In this document: in pieces, positions 38,176-47,388 of the stretch
Layout: every line of letters starts with the position of its first letter
Numbering within the stretch: the first letter of the stretch is position 1
Assembly: GCA_016234685.1 (NCBI GenBank)
Contig: JACRAT010000036.1
Coordinates: 1 to 64,000 of the forward strand
Origin: Nitrosomonadales bacterium
GTDB lineage: Bacteria; Pseudomonadota; Gammaproteobacteria; Burkholderiales; Gallionellaceae
Length of the DNA stretch: 64,000 nucleotides
Reading direction: 5' to 3'
Made by a program: the position numbers and the translations under genes
Notes under the pieces: generated by a model
Told to the model about the DNA's origin: nothing
Seen by the model: only the letters and a program-made list of their open reading frames with translations
Database searches by the model: none

Positions 38176-39201
38176 TCAAGCCACCCCTTCGACCTTGCTC
38201 AGGACAGGCTTCTTTGCATTCTGTGCCAACACTTCCTCGGCCCAATCCTTGGGTGCCATCGGGAAGCCCAGCCGCTCGCGGCTTTCGTAGTAGCTCTGCG
38301 CCACGCTGCGCGCTAGGTTGCGGATGCGACCGATGTAAGCGGCGCGCTCCGTCACCGAGATCGCGCCGCGCGCGTCCAGCAGGTTGAAGCTGTGGGCGGC
38401 TTTCAGCACTTGTTCGTAGGCGGGCAGGGCGAGTTGGTTCTCCATCAGGTGCTTGGCCTGCTTCTCATAGCTGCCGAAAGCGTGCAGCAAAAACTCCACG
38501 TCGCTGTGCTCGAAGTTGTAGGTGGATTGCTCGACCTCATTCTGGTGGAACACGTCACCGTACTTCAAGTCTGGCGCGCCGTTCACGCCCTTGGCGTAGG
38601 TCAGGTCGTAGACGTTCTCCACGCCTTGCAGATACATGGCGAGGCGCTCCAGCCCGTAGGTGATCTCGCCGGTGATGGGCTTGCAGTTGATGCCGCCGAC
38701 CTGCTGGAAATAGGTGAACTGGGTCACTTCCATGCCGTTCAGCCACACCTCCCAGCCCAAGCCCCAAGCACCGAGCGTCGGATTCTCCCAGTCGTCTTCG
38801 ACGAAGCGGATGTCGTTCTGCTTGAGATCGAACCCCAGCGCTTCCAGCGAGCCGAGATACAGCTCAAGGATGTTGGCCGGAGCCGGTTTCAGCACCACCT
38901 GGAACTGGTAGTAATGCTGCAAGCGGTTGGGATTCTCACCGTAGCGGCCATCCTTGGGGCGGCGCGATGGCTGCACGTAAGCGGCTTTCCACGGCTCTGG
39001 GCCTAGCGCGCGCAGGAAAGTGGCGGTGTGCGAAGTGCCCGCGCCGACTTCCATGTCGTAAGGTTGCAGCAGCGCGCAGCCTTGTTTGTCCCAGTATTGC
39101 TGGAGGGTGAGGATGATCTGTTGGAATGTGAGCCCTAGGCTCAGCTTCGGTGAAGACCCCCGTCCGCTTGCGGACGTGATGTCGGAGGCAAAAGTATTCA
39201 T
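38176..39201 (-). CDS. glyQ: Glycyl-tRNA synthetase alpha subunit
   Basis: 341 residues. The catalytic subunit holds the class II core: [58 protein letters not shown] and [13 protein letters not shown]-like ([20 protein letters not shown]). Both ends look altered. The first 20 residues ([14 protein letters not shown]) and the last ten ([12 protein letters not shown]) are not typical of the family; the C-terminal tail is encoded by a dispersed repeat. Confidence 0.96.
   Translation of the reverse strand: MNTFASDITSASGRGSSPKLSLGLTFQQIILTLQQYWDKQGCALLQPYDMEVGAGTSHTATFLRALGPEPWKAAYVQPSRRPKDGRYGENPNRLQHYYQFQVVLKPAPANILELYLGSLEALGFDLKQNDIRFVEDDWENPTLGAWGLGWEVWLNGMEVTQFTYFQQVGGINCKPITGEITYGLERLAMYLQGVENVYDLTYAKGVNGAPDLKYGDVFHQNEVEQSTYNFEHSDVEFLLHAFGSYEKQAKHLMENQLALPAYEQVLKAAHSFNLLDARGAISVTERAAYIGRIRNLARSVAQSYYESRERLGFPMAPKDWAEEVLAQNAKKPVLSKVEGVA
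38180..38215. repeat. Dispersed repeat forming the 3' end of glyQ
   Basis: The sequence ccccttcgaccttgctcagg and its continuation, a member of the 'ttcgac..ctcagg' family, encodes the tail PVLSKVEG and reaches the glyQ stop codon. Confidence 0.7.
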
Positions 39202-39237
39202 GTATCCGAACCGGCGATAATTCGCAAAGGCGGCATT

Positions 39238-39501
39238 TTACGGGTTTTCGCTGGGTCGCGTCACCCCGCATAGCGCCAGCTTGTCGTCGCGCTTGAGGCG
39301 TTTGACTTGCGCCTCGCGTTTGAGCGCGCTGGAGCGATCGGCGCAGGGTTCGCTGTAAGCCAGCCGAACCGGAGCGCGGCTGCGGGTGTATTTCGCGCCC
39401 TCGCCGGAATTGTGCGCGGCGAGGCGGCGGTCAAGGTCGTTGGTGATGCCGCAATACAGCGTGCCGTCGGCGCATTCGAGGAGGTAGCAATGCCAGCTCA
39501 T
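39238..39501 (-). CDS. GIY-YIG nuclease-superfamily protein
   Basis: 87 residues. The GIY-YIG core is seen as WHCYLLECADGTLYCGIT, DLDRRLAAHNSGEGAKYTRSR and CADRSSALKREAQVKRL. It resembles the small YhbQ/UPF0213 family, linked to DNA damage tolerance in some bacteria but mostly uncharacterised. It is between lnt (10 bp upstream on the same strand) and glyQ. Confidence 0.9.
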   Translation of the reverse strand: MSWHCYLLECADGTLYCGITNDLDRRLAAHNSGEGAKYTRSRAPVRLAYSEPCADRSSALKREAQVKRLKRDDKLALCGVTRPSENP

Positions 39502-39511
39502 CGGCGCGGAT

Positions 39512-41035
39512 TCACTTGGTCTTTTCGCCGGGAGTTTCCGGTGGGCGCGGGCGGGCGATGGCTTGGGCGGCCAGCAGCATCAAGATCAGCATGACGATGA
39601 CGATGGCGTTGCCCCAGCGGGCGTAAGGCGTGAGGCCGGTGTAGCCTTGGGCTTCGCCGTTGAGTATGCCTTCCTGATGCTGCGGCAGGGAATCCTGCAC
39701 TACGCCGTCGCGGCCTATGATGGAAGTCACGCCGGTGTTGGTGGCGCGCAGCATCATGCGCCCGCTCTCCAGCGCACGCATCTGCGAGATCTGGTTGTGC
39801 TGCACCGCCGCGTGCGAGTGGCCGTACCAAGCGTCGTTGGTCACGTTCACCAGCAGCGTGGCGACAGGCAGGGCACGCACGATCTCTTCGCCGAACACGT
39901 CTTCGTAGCAGATGTCCACGGCGACCTTTTGTCCGGCGACTTCCAGCGGTGCCTGGGCGATGCCGCCGCGCGCCAAGTCAGACATGGGGATGTGCAGCAC
40001 GTCGTTGATGAGAGGGCCGAACAGCGGGCGCAGCGGGATGAATTCGCCGAAAGGGACGAGGTGGTTCTTGCGGTAATGCTGCTCGGGCGAGCTGCCCAGC
40101 GAGACCACGCTGTTGAAATACTGCTCGCCTTCGCGCTCGAACAGGCCGACCAGCAGATCGCCCTTGCGCGCAAAGGCAGGCGCGGCGAGCAGGCGGATGT
40201 ACTCGGGCGGCAACTCCTCGCGCAGCAGCGGCAAAGCGGTCTCGGGCAAGACGGTGAGACGGGCGCGGCTGGCTGCGGCCAGTCGCCGGTAATGCTCCAG
40301 CGAGCTGAAGCTGCGGTCTTCCTCGAACTTGATCTCCTGCGGCACATTGCCTTGCACCAGTGCCACGCTGAACGGTTCGCCCAGAGGCTGCGTCCATTCC
40401 GCCATGCGCAGGGCCGAGCCGCCGATCAGCATCTCGATCAGGATGAACAGCATCAGCATACTGCGCGTGTGATAGACCCAGAGCGCCAGACCGGCGGTGA
40501 GCGCGACCATCAGCGATACGCCGTACACGCCGATGATGGGGGCGTAACCGGCCAGCATACTGGGCGAAAGTTGCGAGTAGCCCAGCGTCAACCAAGGAAA
40601 TCCGGTGAACAGATAGCCGCGCAGCAATTCCATGCTGGTCCACACCGCAGGCATCAGCAAGATCAGCCGTGCGCCGGTCGGCATGGGGAACTTGGCTTGC
40701 AGATAGCCCGCCAGTCCGGGCAGCAGGGCGAGGAAAGCGGCGAACAGCGCGGTGGCCGCCAGCGCCAAGGGGAACGGCATGTCGCCGTAATCGTGCAGCG
40801 CGACATAGATCCACCCCACCCCGGCGGCGAACAGACCGAAGCCGAAGGCCCAGCCCAGCAGGAAGGCGGTGCGGGCATCCGCTGCGCGCAGCCACAACGA
40901 GAAGAGTACGCCCAACGCGATGACGGGCAGCGGGAACAGGTTGAGTGGCGCGAACCCCGCTACGGCGAGTGCGCCCGCTGCTGCGGAGAGCAGGAAGTAG
41001 CCGATGAACGGGGGGCGGGAGGAAGATGATGCCAT
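39512..41035 (-). CDS. lnt: Apolipoprotein N-acyltransferase
   Basis: 507 residues. Several membrane helices fill the first ~200 residues (FIGYFLLSAAAGALAVAGFAP, FLLGWAFGFGLFAAGVGWIY). The periplasmic nitrilase-like domain has the catalytic Glu in VLPETALPLL, Lys in YRKNHLVPFGEFIPL and Cys in VDICYEDVFGEEI. NVTNDAWYGHSHAAVQHNQ is typical. It completes lipoprotein acylation in the inner membrane. Confidence 0.96.
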   Translation of the reverse strand: MASSSSRPPFIGYFLLSAAAGALAVAGFAPLNLFPLPVIALGVLFSLWLRAADARTAFLLGWAFGFGLFAAGVGWIYVALHDYGDMPFPLALAATALFAAFLALLPGLAGYLQAKFPMPTGARLILLMPAVWTSMELLRGYLFTGFPWLTLGYSQLSPSMLAGYAPIIGVYGVSLMVALTAGLALWVYHTRSMLMLFILIEMLIGGSALRMAEWTQPLGEPFSVALVQGNVPQEIKFEEDRSFSSLEHYRRLAAASRARLTVLPETALPLLREELPPEYIRLLAAPAFARKGDLLVGLFEREGEQYFNSVVSLGSSPEQHYRKNHLVPFGEFIPLRPLFGPLINDVLHIPMSDLARGGIAQAPLEVAGQKVAVDICYEDVFGEEIVRALPVATLLVNVTNDAWYGHSHAAVQHNQISQMRALESGRMMLRATNTGVTSIIGRDGVVQDSLPQHQEGILNGEAQGYTGLTPYARWGNAIVIVMLILMLLAAQAIARPRPPETPGEKTK

Positions 41036-41052
41036 GAAAGATCAGCCCCGGA

Positions 41053-41325
41053 TCAGGCTTTCCACAAAGTCCACAAGCCGATGACCAGAAAGCCTATCCC
41101 GGCGACGTAGTGCAGCGTCTTTTCGCTGATGTAGTTGGAGAGCAGGCTGCCCGCCAGCACGCCGATGCCCGAGGCAATCACCAGCGCGAGGGACGCGCCG
41201 AAGAATACCGTCCACTTGCTGACCTCTTTGTCGGCGGCGAACAGCATGGTGGCAAGCTGGGTCTTGTCACCCATCTCGGCGATCAGCACCGAGACGAACA
41301 CGGTGGCGAAGATTTTCCAATCCAT
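41053..41325 (-). CDS. GDT1/TMEM165-family (UPF0016) membrane protein, single repeat
   Basis: 90 residues with three hydrophobic segments. The family signature E-x-G-D-K-T appears in LIAEMGDKTQLATML. Full-length members have two such repeats; this has one and presumably dimerises. Relatives transport Mn2+ or Ca2+ (e.g. MneA/GDT1). The start ATG 41323-41325 follows CTGGAGAAA. It precedes lnt on the same strand by 17 bp. Confidence 0.88.
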   Translation of the reverse strand: MDWKIFATVFVSVLIAEMGDKTQLATMLFAADKEVSKWTVFFGASLALVIASGIGVLAGSLLSNYISEKTLHYVAGIGFLVIGLWTLWKA

Positions 41326-41382
41326 TTTTTCTCCAGATAGTTTGCGGGAGGGAAGGGGGACGGCGCTTAGACTCACGGCACT

Positions 41383-41482
41383 TCCCTCATCCCCAGCCCT
41401 TCTCCCGACGGGAGAAGGGAACAATTCTTTCTGGGGGCGATGCAAGCCCCTCGTCCTCCGGGAGAGCGGTTGGAGTGAGGGA
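41383..41482. repeat. Palindromic repeat between dapB and the GDT1-like gene
   Basis: Nested inverted repeats: ccttctcccg/cgggagaagg at about 41397-41418, and outer arms ccctcatccccagcc... versus ...ggagtgaggga. It belongs to the family inserted in cbbO and is the only content of this 177-bp gap. Confidence 0.7.
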
Positions 41483-41502
41483 CTCCCCGGCGGCTGACAG
41501 CC

Positions 41503-42306
41503 TTACTTCAGTTCCAGCACGTCCTGCATGTCGTACAGCCCCGCCGGATTGGCTTTCAGGAAGCGTGCTGCGCGCAGCGCACCCAGCGCGAAAGTGGCGC
41601 GGCTGCTGGCTTTGTGGGTGATCTCGATGCGCTCGCCGATGCCTGCGTACAGCACGGTGTGGTCGCCCACGATGTCGCCGCCGCGCACGGTAGCAAAGCC
41701 GATGGTGGAGGGGTCTCGCTCGCCGGTGACACCTTCGCGACCATACACGGCGACTTGCGACAGGTCACGGCCCAGCGTGCGGGCGACCACTTCGCCCAAG
41801 CCCAGCGCTGTGCCGGAAGGTGCGTCCACCTTATGGCGGTGGTGCGCTTCGATGATCTCGATGTCGTAGCCGTGGGAAAGCACGCGCGAAGCGGTTTCCA
41901 GCAGCTTGAACAGCAGGTTCACGCCCACGCTCATGTTGGGGGCGAACACGATGCCGATGTCCTGCGCCGCCACGCCCAGTTCCGCCTTTTGCTGCGGGGT
42001 GAAACCGGTAGTGCCGATCACGATGTTCACGCCGAGCTGGCGACAGATCTTGAGGTGTTCGAGCGTGCCTTCCGGGCGGGTGAAGTCGATCAGCGCGTCC
42101 GCGCCTTGCAGGGCGGCGACCACATCCGCCGTGACGGTGACACCGCGTGCGCCGCCGAATTCGCTGGCATCGCGGCCCAGATGCGAGCTGGCGGCATGTT
42201 CCAGCGCAGCGTGCAACTCAAGATCGTCGGCTTGGGCGACACACTCCAGCAGCACCCGGCCCATACGTCCGGTGCATCCGGCGATGGCGATCTTCAGCTT
42301 GCTCAT
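41503..42306 (-). CDS. dapB: 4-hydroxy-tetrahydrodipicolinate reductase
   Basis: 267 residues, lysine and diaminopimelate synthesis. NAD(P)-binding [19 protein letters not shown], then [44 protein letters not shown] and the substrate motif [23 protein letters not shown]. It overlaps bamE by 4 bp (ATGA). Confidence 0.97.
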   Translation of the reverse strand: MSKLKIAIAGCTGRMGRVLLECVAQADDLELHAALEHAASSHLGRDASEFGGARGVTVTADVVAALQGADALIDFTRPEGTLEHLKICRQLGVNIVIGTTGFTPQQKAELGVAAQDIGIVFAPNMSVGVNLLFKLLETASRVLSHGYDIEIIEAHHRHKVDAPSGTALGLGEVVARTLGRDLSQVAVYGREGVTGERDPSTIGFATVRGGDIVGDHTVLYAGIGERIEITHKASSRATFALGALRAARFLKANPAGLYDMQDVLELK

Positions 42307-42635
42307 TGCTTGCTCTCCACCTTCGGGTCTTCTTCGATGCGGGTCAGCGTCTCATCGTCGAAATACAGCGTCAGCCGCGATTGCTCGACGACCGCGCCGG
42401 ATTGCTCAAGGCGGTAGACGTAATCCCAGCGATTGGCGTGGAACGGGTCGCTGAGCATCGGCGTACCCAGCGCGGATTGGATCTGGAGCCGCGTCATGCC
42501 GACGCTGATGCGGGCGCGCATCTCAGGCGTGATGAAATTGCCCTGACGTATCTCGATCTTGTGCGGAGTGAGGAGGATGCCACCGTTGCTGCACGCAGCC
42601 AGCAGCAAGGTAAGGGCAATCAGGGCGTAACGCAT
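42303..42635 (-). CDS. bamE: Outer-membrane assembly lipoprotein BamE
   Basis: 110 residues. A lipoprotein signal ends in LLLAACS. The BamE core reads [35 protein letters not shown], then [12 protein letters not shown]. It is a small subunit of the BAM complex. The start [10 protein letters not shown] at 42633-42635 is chosen over an upstream ATG for the clean signal peptide. A second BamE-like domain is present in the gene upstream (42882-44735). Confidence 0.95.
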   Translation of the reverse strand: MRYALIALTLLLAACSNGGILLTPHKIEIRQGNFITPEMRARISVGMTRLQIQSALGTPMLSDPFHANRWDYVYRLEQSGAVVEQSRLTLYFDDETLTRIEEDPKVESKQ

Positions 42636-42674
42636 GGTGTGAGCCTTAATCTGGAAAGCGCGCATGATACCTCA

Positions 42675-42871
42675 GGACACCTCGGAAAACCTACTGCGCG
42701 ACTCGCTTGCGGCGTTGCGCAGTGCTCGCTCAATCGCCTATCCATTTGATATGTGGCTACGACATAACCTGAAGGTTAGTCTTCGCCGAAACTCGCTTTG
42801 CTCGTTTTCTCGATCGCTCCGCTCCGTGCGCCTTGCACTCAAACCGCTCGTTATGGTTTTTCGAGGCGTCC
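42675..42871. repeat. MITE-like or structured element with terminal inverted repeats
   Basis: Ends GGACACCTCGGAAAACC (42675-42691) and GGTTTTTCGAGGCGTCC (42855-42871) are inverted repeats with two mismatches. Inside, ctgcgcga...ttgcgcag (about 42692-42720) and ctcgctttgctcg form smaller hairpins. It fills the gap between bamE and the BamE/NTF2-like gene and ends 11 bp before that gene's stop codon. No plausible protein is encoded. Confidence 0.6.
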
Positions 42872-42881
42872 CTCAAGCGAC

Positions 42882-44735
42882 TCATTTGGCGCTGCTCCGC
42901 TCACTGGTGATGAGCCAGCGTTCGCCCTGTTTTTCAAGTTGCAGCGTCTTCCGCGTCAGGTCTTGATGGCGGTCGGATTGGTAGTCCTGAATGAAATCGA
43001 CCGAGGCGTGACTCATGTCCTTCATGCTGATGGAGGTGACGTGCACCCCGACCATGATGGATTTGGCGCGGCTGATGCGCTCTTTGCGCTGCGTTTTCCA
43101 ATCCGCCAGACTCAGCTTGCCGCCGGGCTGGAACTTATCGCTGTAGAACGAGAGATATTTCTCCACATCGCGCTCGGACCAAGCGCGCGCCCACTGATTG
43201 ACGGTGTCCAGCGACGTGCGCGGCGGCGCGGCGGCTGGCACATCGACCTTGGGCGCAGCCTTGATCGGCTCAGCGACTTCAGGTTTTACAGGTTCGCTAA
43301 CCTTGGCTGGCGCGGCTTCCTCGGCGACTTTGGCAGGAGCAGGTTTCTCGGCGGGTTTGGCTTCCTTCACCGGCTGGCTGGCGCGGGCAGGCTGCGCCGC
43401 TTCGGTCGGCTTGGCGGCTGGCGTCGGCTTCGCTGGCTCGGCAGGCTTAACCTTTTCAGCAGCCGGAGCAGGCTTGACGGGTGCAGCCTCAGGCGTTGTT
43501 GGCGCTTTGCTGCTGGCAGCAGGCTTTTCGCTACGCTCCTCGGTGATCTTCCAGTCGTTGCCTACCTTGCTCAGATTGAGCGTCTTGTTGCTGACCTCAC
43601 GGTACGCCAAAGCGCGAAAATCCTGCGTGAAGCGCACTTGCGCGTGGCGCTCATCCTGCACGCTCACCGCCAGATCGGACAATGCGACCTTGATCGTAGC
43701 GACCCGATGGAAATAGTCGCGGCGGCGCTGCTCCCAGCTGGCGCGCGGCGAGCCGTCGTCCGGCTTGAAACCCGGCTCGTAGAAAGCCAAGAACTTGTCG
43801 GCATCTCGCGCCTCCCAAGCGGCGATCCATTCCTGAAGCGTAGTCTGTATCGCTTGCTCTGTCGTTGGTGCTGCGGGTGCTTCGACTGCCCCCGCGACAG
43901 GTACGGCGACCGCTTTCGGTGGCGTCACTTCTGGCGCAGGCTTGCTGGGAGCAGGAGTCGGGGTGGCGGCGGCCTTGCTTGGTGGCACAGCACTAGCGGC
44001 ATCCGAGCGCTCGGCTTGGATCTTCCACACTCCTTCGATCTTTACCAGTTCCAGTGTTTTGGCGGCGGTCTCGTGGAAAGCGCCGGAGCGGAAACTCTGC
44101 TTGAAGCGAACTTCGGCGTGGCTGCCATCCAGCAAGGTGATGGCCGAGTCGCTCAGATCGACCTCGATCTTGCGGCTACGCTGAAAGGCATCGCGGCGGC
44201 GCTGCTCCCACACGGCGCGGCTGTAGCCGTTGGCCGGCTCGAAGCTATCGCTATAGAACGAGAAGAACGCTGTGGCGTTGCGCGCCATCCAGGCCTCGGC
44301 CCAGCCTTGCACGGTGTGGTTGATCTCATCGGTGAGTTGGGTGGGCGAAGGCTGCGCCGGAGCGGGGGCGGCTTCTTTGCGGCTGGCGTCCGGGCGTGGC
44401 ACGGCGACACGCGGGGAGCTCTCCTCTATCCGTACCAGCCGATCACCGCTGAAAAACAGCGCCAGCGGACGTGCCGCCTTGCCACTGATTTCGGTGTCGA
44501 GCAGATAATCCCAGCGATCCGCGTGTTCCGATGCGTCACTGAGCGGTGCGCCCAGTTGCGCCCGTACTTGTTTGCGGCTCAAGCCGGGGGTGAGGTCACG
44601 GTAGGTGGCTTGCGAGATCAGGTTTTCTTTGACGGGCTGACTCGCTGCGGGCATTGCAGCTGCGGTCGGCTCGGAGAACGAGGCGCTGCTGTACGAAGTC
44701 AACAGCATGGCAAGAAGAGTCAGCTTGATTCGCAT
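42882..44735 (-). CDS. Exported BamE-like domain protein with three NTF2-like repeats
   Basis: 617 residues. A signal peptide (MRIKLTLLAMLLTSYSSASF) is followed by a BamE-like domain (about 37-105: LISQATYRDLTPGLSRKQVR, ADRWDYLLDTEI). Three NTF2/SnoaL-like repeats of the Cds6 C-terminal type come next, each with a W-x-x-A-W-x-x-R/A...F-x-x-F-Y pattern (AEAWMARNATAFFSFYSD, IAAWEARDADKFLAFYEP, ARAWSERDVEKYLSFYSD). Long Pro/Ala/Lys linkers (about 440-520) separate the last ones and could span periplasm or peptidoglycan. No lipobox Cys is seen. Function unknown; a cell-envelope role is likely. Confidence 0.85.
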   Translation of the reverse strand: MRIKLTLLAMLLTSYSSASFSEPTAAAMPAASQPVKENLISQATYRDLTPGLSRKQVRAQLGAPLSDASEHADRWDYLLDTEISGKAARPLALFFSGDRLVRIEESSPRVAVPRPDASRKEAAPAPAQPSPTQLTDEINHTVQGWAEAWMARNATAFFSFYSDSFEPANGYSRAVWEQRRRDAFQRSRKIEVDLSDSAITLLDGSHAEVRFKQSFRSGAFHETAAKTLELVKIEGVWKIQAERSDAASAVPPSKAAATPTPAPSKPAPEVTPPKAVAVPVAGAVEAPAAPTTEQAIQTTLQEWIAAWEARDADKFLAFYEPGFKPDDGSPRASWEQRRRDYFHRVATIKVALSDLAVSVQDERHAQVRFTQDFRALAYREVSNKTLNLSKVGNDWKITEERSEKPAASSKAPTTPEAAPVKPAPAAEKVKPAEPAKPTPAAKPTEAAQPARASQPVKEAKPAEKPAPAKVAEEAAPAKVSEPVKPEVAEPIKAAPKVDVPAAAPPRTSLDTVNQWARAWSERDVEKYLSFYSDKFQPGGKLSLADWKTQRKERISRAKSIMVGVHVTSISMKDMSHASVDFIQDYQSDRHQDLTRKTLQLEKQGERWLITSERSSAK

Positions 44736-44781
44736 AGAAAACCTTTCTTCAGTGCGGCAACGAGGCCGTAAATTTACTAGC

Positions 44782-46452
44782 TCAGCCCGCGCTGCGCGAG
44801 GCGGCCAACATTTCCGCCGCGTGTTTGCGCGTGGTCTCGGTAAGGTTGACGCCGCCCAGCATCCGGGCGATCTCTTCCACTCTTTGCGCTGCGTCCAGCA
44901 CGGCGATGCGGCTGTAGGTCGCACCGTCGCGGCTGGATTTGCTCACCTGCCATTGCGCGTCCGCCGCTGCGGCGACTTGCGGCAGATGGGTGACGCACAG
45001 CACCTGATGGCGGCGGCCCAGCCGCTTCAGCAGCAGGCCGACGATCTCGGCGACGCGCCCGCCGATGCCGCTGTCCACCTCATCGAAGATCAGCGTCGGC
45101 ACGCAAGCGACCTCGGACAGCGCGACCTGTATCGCCAGACTGATACGCGCCAGTTCGCCGCCGGAGGCGGTCTTGGCCAGTGCGCGCAGCGGCATCCCAG
45201 GATTGGCGGCAACCTGGAACTCAACGGTTTCCAGCCCTTGCGCACTGCCTTCTGGCAGCGGCGGCAGCGCCACGGCGAAGCGTCCGCCCTGCATCGCCAG
45301 CGTCTGCAAGGCGGCAGTGATCTCTAGCGCGAGCCGCTCGGCGGCCTCGTTGCGCGCCGCCGAAAGCTGGCGGGCAAGGGCGAGGTAGGCGTTGTGTGCG
45401 GCTTGCTCTTGCTGGGCCAAGGCCGATTCGTCCGCGTCACCGCCCAGCTCGTCCAGCCGGGCCCGAATATCGGCCAGCGTCTGCGGCAGTGTTTCCGGGG
45501 CGACGCGATATTTGCGGGCGGCATCGACCACGGCCTGAATGTCGCGCTCCAACTCGCGCAATTGCTGGGGGTCGGTGTCCAGCCGCTGCTGGTAATGGCG
45601 CAAGGCGTACACCGCTTCCTGCAATTCGGCCTGCGCACTGCCCAGCAGTTGCAGGGTCTCGCCCAGCGCGGCATCGTATTCGCTGCCGCTTTGCACGCGA
45701 CTGATGAGCGTGTTCAGTTGCGGCAGGCAGGCCATTTCGGCCTCGCTCAGCACGTCTACGCCGAAAGCGGCGGTCTCCAGCAAGGTGGCGGCGTGCGACA
45801 GCCGGGCGTAGTCTGCCTGCATCTCGTCCCAAGCGGCGGGGTTGAAGCTCAGTGCTTCCAATTCTTTGCGCTGGAATTGCAACAGCTCTCGCTCGGCGGC
45901 GATGGCAGCGGCATTTTGGCTGAGTTCCAAGCGGCGACGGCGCAGCGTCTGCCAGTCGCGGAACAGACCTCCGATCTGCGCGACACGCTCGCCCAGTCCA
46001 GCGTAGCCGTCAAGCAGGGCGCGTTGAGCTTCGGCACGCAACAGCGATTGGTGGGCGTGCTGGCCGTGGATGTCGAGCAACCATTCGCCTGCATCGCGCA
46101 TCTGTTGCTGGGTGGCGGAGCGTCCGTTGATGAAGCCGCGTGAGCGCCCGCTTGCGTCAAGAACGCGGCGGAACAGGCAGACGCCCTCGTCGCCATCCAG
46201 CTCTTGCTCGTTCAGCCAGGCTTGCAGCTCGGGCAGGTAGGACGAGTCGAATTCGGCAGAGATCTCGGCGCGTTCGCAGCCGGCGCGGATCATGCCGGCT
46301 TCGCCGCGCTCGCCCAGCGCCAGTGCCAACGCGTCAAGCAGGATGGATTTGCCCGCGCCAGTCTCGCCGGTGAGGGCGGTGAATCCGGCGGAGAAATCGA
46401 GTTCCAGGGTATCGACGATGACGAAATCGCGGATGCTCAGAAATTTCAGCAT
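44782..46452 (-). CDS. recN: DNA repair protein RecN
   Basis: 556 residues, SMC-like ATPase of double-strand break repair. Walker A is GETGAGKSILLDALALALGER. A long coiled coil fills the middle (about 155-360). The C-terminal signature KTASGGELARISLAIQ and Walker B TLIFDEVDSGIGGRVAE follow, then VTHLPQVAA. It lies 10 bp after nadK. No LexA palindrome is visible directly before it, because nadK precedes it in the transcript. Confidence 0.97.
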   Translation of the reverse strand: MLKFLSIRDFVIVDTLELDFSAGFTALTGETGAGKSILLDALALALGERGEAGMIRAGCERAEISAEFDSSYLPELQAWLNEQELDGDEGVCLFRRVLDASGRSRGFINGRSATQQQMRDAGEWLLDIHGQHAHQSLLRAEAQRALLDGYAGLGERVAQIGGLFRDWQTLRRRRLELSQNAAAIAAERELLQFQRKELEALSFNPAAWDEMQADYARLSHAATLLETAAFGVDVLSEAEMACLPQLNTLISRVQSGSEYDAALGETLQLLGSAQAELQEAVYALRHYQQRLDTDPQQLRELERDIQAVVDAARKYRVAPETLPQTLADIRARLDELGGDADESALAQQEQAAHNAYLALARQLSAARNEAAERLALEITAALQTLAMQGGRFAVALPPLPEGSAQGLETVEFQVAANPGMPLRALAKTASGGELARISLAIQVALSEVACVPTLIFDEVDSGIGGRVAEIVGLLLKRLGRRHQVLCVTHLPQVAAAADAQWQVSKSSRDGATYSRIAVLDAAQRVEEIARMLGGVNLTETTRKHAAEMLAASRSAG

Positions 46453-46462
46453 CGAGTCATCC

Positions 46463-47335
46463 TTACAGTGTTTGATTCCAAAGCAGCTTCTCGCGCAGAG
46501 TGCGGTAGTAGCTGTGCCCGACCGGATGCAGCAGGGTGGCGGGCGTGGGAAAACGGGTGACGAGCAATTGGTCGTGCAGCTCCAGATAGAATTCGGTGTG
46601 GCTGTCGAAGTGGGTGCGCACGGTCTTGGAGCGATGCATCAGGATCTCGATCTGCGCGCTACTCTTCACCACGATGGGGCGGTTGCTCAAGGTGTGCGGG
46701 TTGATCGGCACTAGCTCGATCACGTCCAGACCGGGGTGGATGATCGCGCCGCCCGCCGACAGGGCGTAAGCGGTGGAGCCGGTCGGCGAGGCGACGATCA
46801 GGCCATCGGCGCGCTGGGTGTAGAGGTAATCGCCGTCGATGCGCACCTCGAATTCGATCATGTTGCTCAGGTTGCCGCGATGCACCACCACCTCGTTGAA
46901 GGCCAGCGACTGGAACACTTCGACGCCGTCGCGCAGCACGCGCGAAGCCAGCAGCAGGCGCTCGTCGGTGACGAACTGGCCGTCCAGTATCGCCGCCAAG
47001 GTCTGCTGCATGGTGTCGAGCGAGACATCGGTGAGGAAGCCCAGCCGCCCCTGATTCACCCCGACCAGCGGGATGCCGCGGGGAGCCAGCGTGCGGGCGA
47101 TGTTGAGCATGGTGCCGTCGCCGCCCAGCACGATGGCCAGATCGACCGTGCCGCCCATGCCATCCAGCGGCAGGATGCGGTAGGGATGGGCGGGCAGATG
47201 CTCGGCAGTCAGCTCATCCACGACGACGCTCAAGCCCCGAGCGACCAGAAACTCACCCAGTCGCAGCAGCGACCCGGTGATCTCCTGTGATTTGTATTTG
47301 CCGATCAGCGCGACCGTTTGGAAGGGGTGTTTCAT
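46463..47335 (-). CDS. nadK: NAD kinase
   Basis: 290 residues. It phosphorylates NAD to NADP. The catalytic GGDGTMLNIAR motif, GVNQGRLGFLTDV, LAFNEVVVHRG and DGLIVASPTGSTAYALSAGGAI are typical. recN follows on the same strand, a common pairing in proteobacteria. Confidence 0.97.
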   Translation of the reverse strand: MKHPFQTVALIGKYKSQEITGSLLRLGEFLVARGLSVVVDELTAEHLPAHPYRILPLDGMGGTVDLAIVLGGDGTMLNIARTLAPRGIPLVGVNQGRLGFLTDVSLDTMQQTLAAILDGQFVTDERLLLASRVLRDGVEVFQSLAFNEVVVHRGNLSNMIEFEVRIDGDYLYTQRADGLIVASPTGSTAYALSAGGAIIHPGLDVIELVPINPHTLSNRPIVVKSSAQIEILMHRSKTVRTHFDSHTEFYLELHDQLLVTRFPTPATLLHPVGHSYYRTLREKLLWNQTL

Positions 47336-47388
47336 GGTGGGGGATTAAACCATAACCCGCCATGAAATGCATGGGCAGGCGGGATGGT

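Noticed and set aside
39563-41029. 488-residue plus-strand frame opposite lnt
   Set aside because: lnt is complete with all catalytic residues. The opposite frame is Gln/Arg/His-rich with no domain.
42798-44771. 657-residue open frame on the plus strand opposite the BamE/NTF2-like gene
   Set aside because: It is a shadow created by the Pro/Ala-rich codons of the real minus-strand gene, which has a signal peptide and recognisable domains. The shadow protein is Arg/Gly/Leu-rich with no family features.
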